Assembly: GCF_002140715.2 (NCBI RefSeq)
Contig: NZ_NGLE02000001.1
Span: 3,252,001-3,316,000, forward strand
Source: Enterococcus sp. 4G2_DIV0659
Lineage (GTDB): Bacteria > Bacillota > Bacilli > Lactobacillales > Enterococcaceae
Direction of reading: 5' to 3'
Length of the DNA stretch: 64,000 bases
Shown here: positions 9,621 through 17,606 of the stretch, one piece after another
How the letters are laid out: every line of letters begins with the position of its first letter
Position numbering within the stretch: position 1 is the first letter of the stretch
The notes under the pieces: model-generated
Told to the model about the DNA's origin: nothing
Seen by the model: only the letters and a program-made list of their open reading frames with translations
Databases searched by the model: none
Translations under genes and position numbers: made by a program

Positions 9621-9706
9621 AATGAGAATGATAGTAGTTATCAATTGATAGATGATTGTATTATAAGTGTTTATCTATTTTTTTAAATAGATTAATTCTA
9701 ATTAAT

Positions 9707-9725
9707 ATTGATAATCATTATCAAT
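9707..9725. promoter_or_regulatory. Fur box
   Basis: A perfect 9-1-9 palindrome, ATTGATAATCATTATCAAT, contains the 7-1-7 core TGATAATnATTATCA of Bacillus-type Fur boxes. It lies about 150 bases upstream of the ATPase start, next to a TATAAT-like element on the minus strand. Iron control of the ATPase is what is known for FrvA-type exporters; the site predicts it here. Confidence 0.75.
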
Positions 9726-9756
9726 AAATGGATTGAAAAAAACAGTATCATCGTTA

Positions 9757-9795
9757 TTAAAAAAGGCCTGAAACATACTGTTTCAGACCTTTTAA
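9757..9795 (-). terminator. uppP terminator
   Basis: A 12-bp stem with one mismatch is followed on the minus strand by a T run; the plus-strand side is also T-rich. It lies about 47 bases past the uppP stop. Confidence 0.75.
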
Positions 9796-9841
9796 ATAAA
9801 AATATAAAATAAAGGAAAGTTCAATCTTGGCCCACCAACAA

Positions 9842-10672
9842 TTACGAGAATAACCAGTAACTAATAAGTAAGACGCCAAGTATGATACGATACCAACCAA
9901 ACGCAGTGAAATCGTTTCGTTTTAAATAATTCAACAAGAATTTGATGACGATAATAGAAACGACAAAGGCCACAAGTGAACCAGTCAATAGAATAAAAGT
10001 TTCACTAAAGCCAAATGAATTTCCTTTCATGATGAACTTTACAATTTTTAAAAAACTTGCGCCGAACATCACAGGTATTCCAAGGAAAAATGAAAATTCT
10101 GTTGCGACAAAACGTGAAGCACCAATGATAATAGCACCTAGAATCGTTGCCCCTGAACGAGATGTACCAGGAATTAATGACAGCACTTGGAAGAAACCAA
10201 CAATAGCGGCAGCCTTATAAGTGAAATTATTTAAATCAGTACATTTAGGTTCACGAGTTCGATTTCTTTTTTCAATGACAACAAATGCAATCCCATAAAC
10301 AATTAACATTAATGAAACGGTAAAGAAGTTATGGAACTTTGCTTCTAACCAGTCGTCTAGGGGAATACCAATAATCGCAGCGGGTGCAACTGCAACCACA
10401 ACTTTTGACCAGAGTATCCAAGTATCTTTTTTCTCAACCTCATTTTTTTGCGGTGAGAAAGGGTTTAACTTATGAAAATAAAGTACAACAACGGCCATGA
10501 TTGCGCCCAGTTGAATAACCACATTAAACATTTCCATAAAGTCTTTACTCAGGTTCATCTTAATGAATTCATCAACTAAGATTAAATGACCGGTACTACT
10601 AATCGGAAGCCATTCAGTTACTCCTTCAATAATGCCAAGAAAAATTGCTTTCCATAAATTTGATAAAAGCAT
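9842..10672 (-). CDS. uppP: Undecaprenyl-diphosphatase (BacA family)
   Basis: 276 residues, multi-spanning. It has the family's two conserved motifs: [18 protein letters not shown] near the N-terminus (about 12-30) and [13 protein letters not shown] (about 165-178). It removes a phosphate from undecaprenyl diphosphate at the membrane, recycling the lipid carrier for peptidoglycan and wall polymers, and raises bacitracin tolerance. GAAAGGA precedes the ATG. It is monocistronic with its own promoter and terminator. It complements UppS (56 kb) and DgkA (35 kb) in the same window. Confidence 0.95.
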   Translation of the reverse strand: MLLSNLWKAIFLGIIEGVTEWLPISSTGHLILVDEFIKMNLSKDFMEMFNVVIQLGAIMAVVVLYFHKLNPFSPQKNEVEKKDTWILWSKVVVAVAPAAIIGIPLDDWLEAKFHNFFTVSLMLIVYGIAFVVIEKRNRTREPKCTDLNNFTYKAAAIVGFFQVLSLIPGTSRSGATILGAIIIGASRFVATEFSFFLGIPVMFGASFLKIVKFIMKGNSFGFSETFILLTGSLVAFVVSIIVIKFLLNYLKRNDFTAFGWYRIILGVLLISYWLFS

Positions 10673-10712
10673 AGGTTCAATCCTTTCTAGCTTATAATAT
10701 TAAATCAATAAC

Positions 10713-10741
10713 AGTATACCTTTTCATGTCAAAAAAACCAA
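10713..10741 (-). promoter_or_regulatory. uppP promoter
   Basis: On the minus strand TTGGTT (10736-10741) and TATACT (10713-10718) are 17 bases apart, about 40 bases before the uppP ATG. Confidence 0.6.
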
Positions 10742-10790
10742 CAATCTTTTGTTTTAGATTAGAAAAAGTTAGAAAGCTGCATGTACATTC

Positions 10791-10819
10791 TTGTAATTAT
10801 TCTGAGAATTTTCTATACT
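10791..10819 (+). promoter_or_regulatory. Promoter of the EIIA gene
   Basis: TTGTAA at 10791-10796 and TATACT at 10814-10819 are separated by exactly 17 bases, about 32 bases before the ATG. No CRE box was recognised. Confidence 0.75.
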
Positions 10820-10851
10820 GTTACTATTCGTTGTAAATGGAGGGAAAAGAA

Positions 10852-11355
10852 ATGTTTGGATTTTTGAAAAAAAACAAAACGGGGCGATTAAATGAAACGT
10901 TGTATGCTGTGGCTACAGGAAATTTAGTGCCAATCAGCGAAGTCAATGACCCTGTTTTTTCAAAAAAAATGATGGGCGATGGATTTGCAATCATTCCTTC
11001 AAAAAAAGAAATCTATTCACCAATTGAAGGGAAAATCCTTAGTGTTTTTCAAACAAAACATGCTGTTGGATTGAAGATGGACAATGGCTTAGAAATATTA
11101 CTTCATATGGGTATTGATACTGTAGAGCTTAACGGGACTCCGTTTGATATAAAGGTAAGCGAAGGGATGAAAGTAACAAAACATACATTAATTGCAAATG
11201 TTGATATAGAACAAATCGCTATGGCGGGAAAACCAGTGGATATGGTTGTCGTTATAACGAATATGGATGCATTGAAACAGTTTGATCTTGTCAAAACAGG
11301 CAGTGTTATTGCTGGGGATGAAATAGGAGTTGCCCAAGCGCAAATGACACTATAA
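10852..11355 (+). CDS. PTS EIIA-Glc (Crr-like) single-domain protein
   Basis: 167 residues of the glucose-family IIA domain: a lead (NETLYAVATGNLVPISEV), FSKKMMGDGFAIIP, YSPIEGKILSVFQTKHA and LLHMGIDTVEL. His85 in LLHMG is the expected phosphate-accepting residue and His70 in TKHA the partner, 15 residues apart as in EIIA-Glc. It takes phosphate from HPr and passes it to IIB domains lacking their own IIA. ATG 10852 follows GGAGGG; a longer start at 10837 would bury that site. It stands alone with its own promoter and terminator, so it probably serves several permeases. Confidence 0.92.
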   Translation: MFGFLKKNKTGRLNETLYAVATGNLVPISEVNDPVFSKKMMGDGFAIIPSKKEIYSPIEGKILSVFQTKHAVGLKMDNGLEILLHMGIDTVELNGTPFDIKVSEGMKVTKHTLIANVDIEQIAMAGKPVDMVVVITNMDALKQFDLVKTGSVIAGDEIGVAQAQMTL

Positions 11356-11418
11356 TGTAAGAGACTTGTATGTTTTTTGAATTTAATGCCCCCTTAAAGT
11401 ATAAATAAGAACTAGAAA

Positions 11419-11467
11419 GAACTGGTTAGCCTGACGAAGTGATCGATCGGCTAACCAGTTCCTTTTT
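11419..11467 (+). terminator. Strong terminator after the EIIA gene
   Basis: A perfect 13-bp stem (11419-11431 with 11449-11461) is followed by TTTTT. It lies between convergent genes and may also stop the minus-strand phosphatase transcript. Confidence 0.85.
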
Positions 11468-11486
11468 AGTGCAAAATTTTAAAGAA

Positions 11487-12176
11487 TCAACTTTTTCTAC
11501 CAGCATCAATATAATGTGTATCATTAACACTATCAATTATAAATTGACCATTTTCATAAATCAGTTTAGTAACGCTGCCATTTTCTAAACCAATCTGCAT
11601 TGGTAGTGTAGGATCAATCAATGATAGTAGGAATGAAATCGTTAAACCATGGGAAACAATCATTACATTGCCACCGCCATTTTTTTCACGTTGATAGGCA
11701 ATATCTTCAAAACCACTCCAGACCCGTTCCTTGATTTTCTCATATGGTTCCGCCCAATTTGCAGTATCTGCTGCGATAATCGCGTCAGCTAAGTCTTTAT
11801 AGCTAATTCGATTGGTCATCATATCTTCATAATTTTTAAATGCTAATATGCGAGGCACGACACCCCAAAGTTCTCCATCGTATCCTCCATCTAAAGAACC
11901 AAAACACCATTCACGAATACGACTATCTGTTGTATACGGAATCTCAGCACCCATGCAATGCTCTTGTAAAATTATCCGAGCTGTCTGCATAGCACGTCCG
12001 CTATCACTTGAAAAAGCTTCCTTAAACACAATATCTTTTAAACCGATGCCTAGATATCGGATAACTTCTTCGCCTTCTTTAGTTAAAGGTGTATCTGACC
12101 AACCTTGTGTTCGTCCAATTGTGTTAAACATCGTCTTACCGTGTCGAATAATATAGAGTACAGTCGGTTCGTTCAT
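11487..12176 (-). CDS. Histidine phosphatase (phosphoglycerate mutase-like)
   Basis: 229 residues of the branch-1 histidine phosphatase fold. The phosphorylated His is in IIRHGKTMFN (residue 12), Arg in SDSGRAMQTA, Glu in REWCFGSLDGG and the second His in IVSHGLTISF. Members include GpmB-like enzymes and broad phosphatases; the long insert around residues 80-130 is unlike true cofactor-dependent phosphoglycerate mutase, so a general phosphatase is more likely. ATG 12176 is used because GGGAGGT lies just upstream and would be coding with the longer start at 12191. It follows the MBL hydrolase gene by 26 bases. Confidence 0.85.
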   Translation of the reverse strand: MNEPTVLYIIRHGKTMFNTIGRTQGWSDTPLTKEGEEVIRYLGIGLKDIVFKEAFSSDSGRAMQTARIILQEHCMGAEIPYTTDSRIREWCFGSLDGGYDGELWGVVPRILAFKNYEDMMTNRISYKDLADAIIAADTANWAEPYEKIKERVWSGFEDIAYQREKNGGGNVMIVSHGLTISFLLSLIDPTLPMQIGLENGSVTKLIYENGQFIIDSVNDTHYIDAGRKS

Positions 12177-12202
12177 CGTCTTACCTCCCAAAGTGATTTA
12201 AA

Positions 12203-12829
12203 TTAGTTGAAAAAAGGATTGGTTTTCTTTTCGTGTTCTATTGTTGTAGCATCACCATGTCCAGGGTAAGCTGGAAATTCACCAGGTAGCGTGAAAAGAT
12301 AGGTTTGGATGCTGTGTAGCAACTGCTGCATATCACCAGTATGCAAATCAGTTCGACCAATGCTGCCTTTAAAAAGAGCGTCACCTGTCACAACAAAATC
12401 CTCAAAAATAAAACTTAAGCTGCCAATCGAATGTCCAGGGGTGGGAACAACAGAAAATTTAATTCCGCCTAAATCATAATCAGTTAGTTCAAATTCTTTC
12501 TCTGCGGGCTGAACGATAATGTCGGCGATATCATCATGGCGACCTAAACCAGATAGATTAAAGATAGGGTTTGACAGCCATTCTTGCTCTAATGGGCTGA
12601 CGTACACAGGAATATTGTAATGATGGCGAATATCTTCTACGGCACCAATATGATCATAATGCGTATGTGTTAAAAGAATAGCAAGTGGCTTTTTTTCAGT
12701 TTTTTCAATTAAAGCGATTATTTTCCCTGCTTCAGCTCCAGGATCAATAATCAAAAGATTGTTTTCATTATAAATTAAGTAACAATTCTCTTGGATTTCT
12801 CCTGTTTGGATTCGTTCAATTTTTAGCAT
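12203..12829 (-). CDS. MBL-fold hydrolase, YqgX/glyoxalase II-like
   Basis: 208 residues of metallo-beta-lactamase fold. The metal motif THTHYDH (His55, His57, Asp59, His60) is followed by further ligands in PTPGHSIGS and VTGDALF and by a C-terminal YPGHGD. This short form resembles YqgX-type hydrolases, often labelled hydroxyacylglutathione hydrolase although enterococcal substrates are uncertain. ATG 12829 has AGGAGG nine bases upstream, and the N-terminus MLKIERIQTG fits the family better than the longer frame from 12877. Likely co-transcribed with the phosphatase downstream. Confidence 0.88.
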   Translation of the reverse strand: MLKIERIQTGEIQENCYLIYNENNLLIIDPGAEAGKIIALIEKTEKKPLAILLTHTHYDHIGAVEDIRHHYNIPVYVSPLEQEWLSNPIFNLSGLGRHDDIADIIVQPAEKEFELTDYDLGGIKFSVVPTPGHSIGSLSFIFEDFVVTGDALFKGSIGRTDLHTGDMQQLLHSIQTYLFTLPGEFPAYPGHGDATTIEHEKKTNPFFN

Positions 12830-12881
12830 AACGATTGACCTCCTAGTAAATATGACTCTGTTATAAGTATAACTCAATTGG

Positions 12882-12988
12882 TGAAAGATTCAAAAGGCAT
12901 TCGCATTTCTTCTGAGATAAAATGTTAAACGAGTTTAAGAAAAAGTAGTCTTTTAAAGAAATTTCGTTTTTGCTATTTGAATCTTTCA
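12882..12988. repeat. 13-bp inverted repeat in the guaD upstream region
   Basis: TGAAAGATTCAAA at 12882-12894 is exactly repeated in inverse at 12976-12988, 81 bases apart, within the 302-bp divergent gap before guaD. The rest of the gap is AT-rich, with a TATAAT near 13093 as a likely guaD -10. Nothing else was recognised, and no purine riboswitch. Confidence 0.5.
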
Positions 12989-13131
12989 GTTAAAAAGTAG
13001 ACTATCTTTTACTAACGTTCGCTTTTTAGATGTTTTCATGGGTGGTTCCTTAAGTTTTTAAAGAAAAATATGGAATAAAGACGAAAGATTGTATATAATA
13101 TTTTTGTATTGTTATGAGAGGAGCATATATT

Positions 13132-14508
13132 TTGTTTAAATATGTCATTAAAGGAACTGCATTTTCAAGCGTTGATCAAAAAAATGTAAAAGTGTTCGAA
13201 AATTCTTTGTTTTGTATCTCAGATTCAGGTATTATTGCAAAAATTGTTTCTTCAGATGAAAAGGAGTATTCAGAGATAATTCATGAGTATTCGCATAAAA
13301 ATAAATTGAAAGTCTTGACACACGGGCAATATATTTTACCTGGATTTATTGACCTCCACATTCATGCGCCACAATGGGCACAAGCAGGAACTGCGTTGGA
13401 TTTACCTTTATACGAGTGGCTGAATGCGTATACCTTTCCACTTGAGGCAAAATTTTCTGATGAACAATTTGCGGAAAAAGTTTATGGTAGTTTAGTGGAT
13501 CAATTAATAAAAAATGGCACAACAACTGCTTTGTATTTTGCCACAGTTCATCGAAAAGCAAGTGTTCGATTAGCGGAAATTTGTAGTAAAAAAGGGCAAA
13601 GAGGATTAGTTGGAAAAGTCGTGATGGATGATCAAGAACAAAATCCTGCTTATTATCGTGACTTATCATCTGAGAGTGCTATTCAAGAGACAGAATTATT
13701 TATTAAAGATGTATTGGTATTAAATGAAACAACGCCTCAGGGAGTTTATCCAGTTGTAACGCCTAGATTTATTCCAAGCTGTTCGGATGAATCTTTGCGA
13801 GGATTAGGTGAATTAGCTGCTAAATATGATGTACACATTCAATCTCATTGTAGTGAAAGTGACTGGGCCCATTCCTTTGTAAAGGAACGTTTTGGTAAAA
13901 GTGATGCCTTTGCCTTAAATGATTTTGGTTTGTTAACTGAAAAGGCAGTGATGGCTCATTGTGGTTTTCTTTCGGATGAAGATATGACCTTATTCGCTGA
14001 AAAGGGAACAGCAGTTGCTCATTGTCCGATTTCTAACGCGTATTTTGGCAATGCGGTTACTCCTGTTGCAAAATTGCTGCATGAGTACAGGGTAGAGGTT
14101 GGCTTAGGGAGTGATATTTCCGGTGGTTTTTCGCCAAGCTTGTTTGATAATATTAGGCAAGCAGTGATTTCTTCTAGAATGTTGGAAGATGGGGTGGACA
14201 AAGACTGTTGCAGCCAAAAAAGAGGCGTTCCTAATTCAAGTATTACATTGAATGAAGCTTTTTTTCTAGCAACAGCAGGTGGAGGTGAGTCCCTTAGTTT
14301 GCCTATCGGTAAATTAGCCCCTGATTATGCGTGGGACATTCAAATTATTGACACAAAAGAGTTGCCTATTTTTGAGAAAGAGGAACCTTTGATGGATATT
14401 TTCCAAAAGATTCTCTATCTAGCGCGTCCAGAAAATATCGAAGAAGTATGGATCCAAGGACGAAATGTTTACAATAAAACTATGGGAAAACAAGGGGTGG
14501 AAGATTGA
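13132..14508 (+). CDS. guaD: Guanine deaminase
   Basis: 458 residues of the amidohydrolase family. GFIDLHIHAPQW holds the first two metal His, IQSHCSESDW, MAHCGFLSDED and LGSDISGG the later ligands and the catalytic Asp. The PQWAQAG segment after the HxH motif is typical of guanine deaminases. It converts guanine to xanthine and ammonia. TTG 13132 is chosen because AGAGGAG lies 8 bases before it, whereas an in-frame ATG at 13114 would overlap that site and has none of its own. The NCS2 permease starts 1 base after its stop, so the pair imports and degrades a purine base. Confidence 0.93.
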   Translation: MFKYVIKGTAFSSVDQKNVKVFENSLFCISDSGIIAKIVSSDEKEYSEIIHEYSHKNKLKVLTHGQYILPGFIDLHIHAPQWAQAGTALDLPLYEWLNAYTFPLEAKFSDEQFAEKVYGSLVDQLIKNGTTTALYFATVHRKASVRLAEICSKKGQRGLVGKVVMDDQEQNPAYYRDLSSESAIQETELFIKDVLVLNETTPQGVYPVVTPRFIPSCSDESLRGLGELAAKYDVHIQSHCSESDWAHSFVKERFGKSDAFALNDFGLLTEKAVMAHCGFLSDEDMTLFAEKGTAVAHCPISNAYFGNAVTPVAKLLHEYRVEVGLGSDISGGFSPSLFDNIRQAVISSRMLEDGVDKDCCSQKRGVPNSSITLNEAFFLATAGGGESLSLPIGKLAPDYAWDIQIIDTKELPIFEKEEPLMDIFQKILYLARPENIEEVWIQGRNVYNKTMGKQGVED

Positions 14509-14509
14509 T

Positions 14510-15886
14510 ATGTCAGAAAATCAAACAAAAAAATCAAAATTAACCGTAGGACCTAATGATGATTTGTCAATTGGTCAATCTGCCTTGTTGGGGATTCAGC
14601 ATGTTTTAGCAATGGATGTTTATGTTGTGCCTTTTATTATTGCATCGATTATTGGTTTGACAACAAAAGAATCTTCGGCATTGATCCAATCCACATTTAT
14701 TGCGGCTGGGATCGCCACAATTATTCAGTCGTATTTTTGTATGAAGCTACCAGTTGCCCAAGGGCCTTCATTTATCCCAATTGGAGCGATTGCAGGAGTT
14801 TATTTTGCTAACAACCAAAATGGTAACGGTTGGGGAACTGTTTTGGGTGCTAGTTTGATTGGTGCGATTTTAGTGATTATTTTAGGGGTAACAGGTATTT
14901 TTAATCGTCTAATTCAAGCATTTGTACCTCCGATTGTTGGCGGGACAATTATTTTTATTGTAGGCTTATCTTTAATGCCTGTGGCGCTGAATGATAATGT
15001 TTTTACAGCTTCGGGTGATTTAGGACAAAATATTATTTTGGCTATTATTGCGGCTGGATCACTAGTCATTTTTGCAATGATTGGCTCGCGTTTTCCTGGA
15101 AAAGGAAGAATCTTTCGAATCTCGTCAGTCATTTTAGCCTTAATTATTGGCTGTTTTGCTGCTCAATTTATGGGAATCCTTGATTTATCTGCTGTATCAA
15201 AAGCTCAGATGTTCAGTATTCCTCAAGTACCGTTTGTTGATTTTCGGTTTTCATTTGATCTATCTTCTATATTGACGATGGTGATTATTTATATTGTATT
15301 AATGGCTGAAACGACAGGGACGTGGTTTGCAGTCAGCAATGTTTGTGAGCAACCCTTATCGGATGAAAAGATCAATAAAGGAGTAATTGGCGAAGGAATC
15401 GGCTGCTTGATTGCATCATTACTTGGTTCAACTCCTGTGACTGGATACTCAACGAATGCAGGAATTATTTCGATTACTGGTGTTGCGAGTAAAAAAGTAT
15501 TTGCGGCCGCTGGGGCTTGGTTTATTGTTTTTGGTTTGTCTGGTAAACTATCTACATTGATTTCTTCGATTCCATCTCCCGTCATTGGGGGTGTGTTTGT
15601 AATCGTCTGCGGAATCATTTCGATTAGTGGAATCAAAGTAATCAAAGAAGTTGAGATTGGCGAAAAAGAGATGTACGTGATTGCGATTCCAATGATCGTA
15701 ACATTAGCTTTAACGTTGATACCAAAAGAGTTTATTCAAGCGCTTCCTCCTTTTTTAAACTATTTGTTTGGTTCATCAGTTGCAACTGCATCCATTGCAG
15801 CGATTCTTTTAAATCGTATATTACCTGTTGAAAAACAAGCAGATGAAAAAATAAAAGTAGAGAAAAAAGAATTAAATGCAGTTTAA
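14510..15886 (+). CDS. NCS2 purine permease (xanthine/guanine type)
   Basis: 458 residues, 12-14 hydrophobic spans. NCS2 motifs are visible: the helix-1 motif LLGIQHVLAMD, the SPxF-like QGPSFIPIGAIAGVYF, the TM8-equivalent AETTGTWFAVSNV with its Glu, and the TM10 region GSTPVTGYSTNAGIISITGVASK. It is a proton symporter for a purine base, probably xanthine or guanine given its partner guaD. ATG 14510 follows GGGGTGG in the end of guaD. The gene ends before a new promoter for guaC. Confidence 0.88.
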   Translation: MSENQTKKSKLTVGPNDDLSIGQSALLGIQHVLAMDVYVVPFIIASIIGLTTKESSALIQSTFIAAGIATIIQSYFCMKLPVAQGPSFIPIGAIAGVYFANNQNGNGWGTVLGASLIGAILVIILGVTGIFNRLIQAFVPPIVGGTIIFIVGLSLMPVALNDNVFTASGDLGQNIILAIIAAGSLVIFAMIGSRFPGKGRIFRISSVILALIIGCFAAQFMGILDLSAVSKAQMFSIPQVPFVDFRFSFDLSSILTMVIIYIVLMAETTGTWFAVSNVCEQPLSDEKINKGVIGEGIGCLIASLLGSTPVTGYSTNAGIISITGVASKKVFAAAGAWFIVFGLSGKLSTLISSIPSPVIGGVFVIVCGIISISGIKVIKEVEIGEKEMYVIAIPMIVTLALTLIPKEFIQALPPFLNYLFGSSVATASIAAILLNRILPVEKQADEKIKVEKKELNAV

Positions 15887-15950
15887 GATGATTAAGTTGC
15901 CAAAAGACGAACAATCAGTGATGAAATTAACTATTTTTCGTTATTGACCT

Positions 15951-15979
15951 TTGACTTTCTTCTGAAAATGGTGTAGATT
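15951..15979 (+). promoter_or_regulatory. guaC promoter
   Basis: TTGACT (15951-15956) and TAGATT (15974-15979) are spaced 17 bases apart. Transcription would begin near 15986, directly before the palindrome at 15988. Confidence 0.7.
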
Positions 15980-15987
15980 AGCATAGG

Positions 15988-16005
15988 CGTTCGAAAATAC
16001 GAACG
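15988..16005. promoter_or_regulatory. Palindromic operator candidate at guaC (PurR-box-like)
   Basis: CGTTCG and CGAACG form inverted hexamers six bases apart (15988-15993, 16000-16005), at about +2 to +19 of the predicted transcript. A further GTTCG at 16020-16024 follows. CGAAC cores in opposite orientation are the hallmark of PurR control regions in Firmicutes, which fits a purine gene; the factor itself is not in the window. Confidence 0.5.
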
Positions 16006-16069
16006 ATCTCAAGTTTAATGTTCGTGTTTTTGCGTATTTTTAATAGAACTTGCTAGGAGGCAATAGAGT

Positions 16070-17047
16070 ATGAAAGTTTTTGATTACGAAGATGTCCAGT
16101 TGATTCCCAATAAATGTATCGTGAACAGCCGTTCTGAATGTGATACAGTAGTAAAATTAGGGAAACATACCTTTAAAATGCCGGTCGTACCTGCAAACAT
16201 GCAGACGATCATTGATGAAGAAATTGCAGAGTTTTTAGCGAAAAATGATTATTTTTATATTATGCATCGCTTTGATGAAAGTGCTCGAATTCCATTTATG
16301 GAAAAAATGAATGCTAAAGGATTGATTACATCAATTAGCGTTGGTGTCAAAGAAGGGGAATATCGCTTTGTGGAAGAATTGGCGGAGCGTAATTTAGTAC
16401 CTGATTATGTAACAATCGATATTGCCCATGGACATTCAAATGCAGTGATCAATATGATTCAGCATTTGAAAAAACATTTGCCGGATACCTTTGTTATCGC
16501 TGGAAATGTAGGGACACCAGAAGCGGTTCGTGAACTTGAAAATGCTGGAGCAGATGCAACAAAAGTCGGTATTGGACCTGGGAAAGTGTGTATTACAAAA
16601 ATTAAAACAGGTTTTGGTACTGGAGGCTGGCAATTAGCTGCATTGCGTTGGTGTGCAAAAGCAGCTCGTAAACCAATTATTGCAGATGGCGGTATCCGTA
16701 CACATGGAGACGTTGCAAAATCAGTTCGTTTTGGTGCAACAATGGTTATGATTGGTTCATTGTTTGCCGGACATGAAGAATCTCCTGGAGAAACAAAAGT
16801 AGAAGACGGTGTGGTCTATAAAGAATATTTTGGTAGTGCTTCTGAATTCCAAAAAGGTGAAAAGAAAAATGTTGAAGGAAAGAAAATTTGGCTGCAACAT
16901 AAAGGAAGTCTAGCGGAAACTTTAGTGGAGATGCAACAGGATTTACAATCATCAATTTCTTACGCTGGTGGCCGCGATCTTGAAGCTATTCGTAAAGTAG
17001 ATTATGTAATCGTTAAAAATTCTATTTTCAATGGGGACACAATTTAA
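16070..17047 (+). CDS. guaC: GMP reductase
   Basis: 325 residues of the IMPDH/GMPR barrel without a CBS insert. The catalytic Cys lies in [17 protein letters not shown], flanked by the phosphate-binding [20 protein letters not shown]. It reduces GMP to IMP with NADPH, releasing ammonia and returning guanine nucleotides to the adenine branch. The C-terminal lid ([20 protein letters not shown]) matches the short Firmicute GuaC form. AGGAGG lies 12 bases before the ATG. Together with guaD and the NCS2 permease it forms a purine interconversion group, with its own promoter and operator. Confidence 0.95.
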   Translation: MKVFDYEDVQLIPNKCIVNSRSECDTVVKLGKHTFKMPVVPANMQTIIDEEIAEFLAKNDYFYIMHRFDESARIPFMEKMNAKGLITSISVGVKEGEYRFVEELAERNLVPDYVTIDIAHGHSNAVINMIQHLKKHLPDTFVIAGNVGTPEAVRELENAGADATKVGIGPGKVCITKIKTGFGTGGWQLAALRWCAKAARKPIIADGGIRTHGDVAKSVRFGATMVMIGSLFAGHEESPGETKVEDGVVYKEYFGSASEFQKGEKKNVEGKKIWLQHKGSLAETLVEMQQDLQSSISYAGGRDLEAIRKVDYVIVKNSIFNGDTI

Positions 17048-17161
17048 GTAGCTAATAAGAGAGATTCCTCTCAAAAAAAAATCTTACTACTTATTTAAAT
17101 TTATATGACTAGGATAGGACTCGAAGAGTTTTATCTTAGTCACTTTTTTTATTATATTTAC

Positions 17162-17214
17162 TTTACCTGTCGTAGTAATCATGATATACTAAATTACAAC
17201 GATAGTCGTAGTAC
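17162..17214 (+). promoter_or_regulatory. padR promoter with repeated operator-like sequence
   Basis: TTTACC (17162-17167) and TATACT (17185-17190) are 17 bases apart. GTCGTAGTA occurs twice, at 17169-17177 inside the spacer and at 17206-17214 just after the start. The second copy is half of an imperfect palindrome (17195-17214). Autoregulation by the PadR protein is the simplest reading, and is inferred. Confidence 0.5.
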
Positions 17215-17242
17215 GTTAGGTGGAGTAATTGGAGGTGTTCCG

Positions 17243-17563
17243 ATGATCGGCAGTGATGCGATAAGAGGATACAATGATACATTTATATTATCCGTTTTAT
17301 CAGAAGGTGATTCGTATGGTTATGCCATTTCTAAAAGGATAACGGAAATATCTGAAAATAATTATTCAATCAAAGAAACGACGTTGTATTCAGCGTTTAA
17401 TCGACTAGAAAAAAATGGATTTATTGACTCATTTCCAGGACAAATTACTCACGGGAAAAAAAGAACCTATTATAGAATCACTGATTCAGGGAAAGAGTAC
17501 TTAGAAGAAAAAAAAGCGGAATGGGTATTAATCAAAAAAGTCGTAGAATGTTTTATTTCTTAG
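17243..17563 (+). CDS. PadR-family transcriptional regulator
   Basis: 106 residues: an N-terminal winged helix (NDTFILSVLSEGDSYGYAISKRI, then TTLYSAFNRLEKNGFI, wing GKKRTYYRITDSGKEYLEE) with a short C-terminal helix for dimer formation. This is the PadR subfamily-2 layout. ATG 17243 follows GGAGGTG; the open frame extends to 17105 across the promoter and is not used. It is followed 43 bases on by a HAAS-domain membrane protein, the usual partner of PadR genes in Firmicutes, suggesting it controls that operon in response to envelope or drug stress. Confidence 0.9.
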   Translation: MIGSDAIRGYNDTFILSVLSEGDSYGYAISKRITEISENNYSIKETTLYSAFNRLEKNGFIDSFPGQITHGKKRTYYRITDSGKEYLEEKKAEWVLIKKVVECFIS

Positions 17564-17606
17564 GAAACTAAGAAGGTAAGAAAACGATCATTAAGGGGGA
17601 GTATAT

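Noticed and set aside
12830..13131. Purine riboswitch ahead of guaD and the NCS2 permease
   Set aside because: The conserved purine aptamer loops and P1 pairing were not found; only an inverted repeat and a promoter-like -10 are present.
17105..17242. N-terminal extension of the PadR regulator
   Set aside because: It would translate across the promoter, and the only good ribosome site is directly before ATG 17243.
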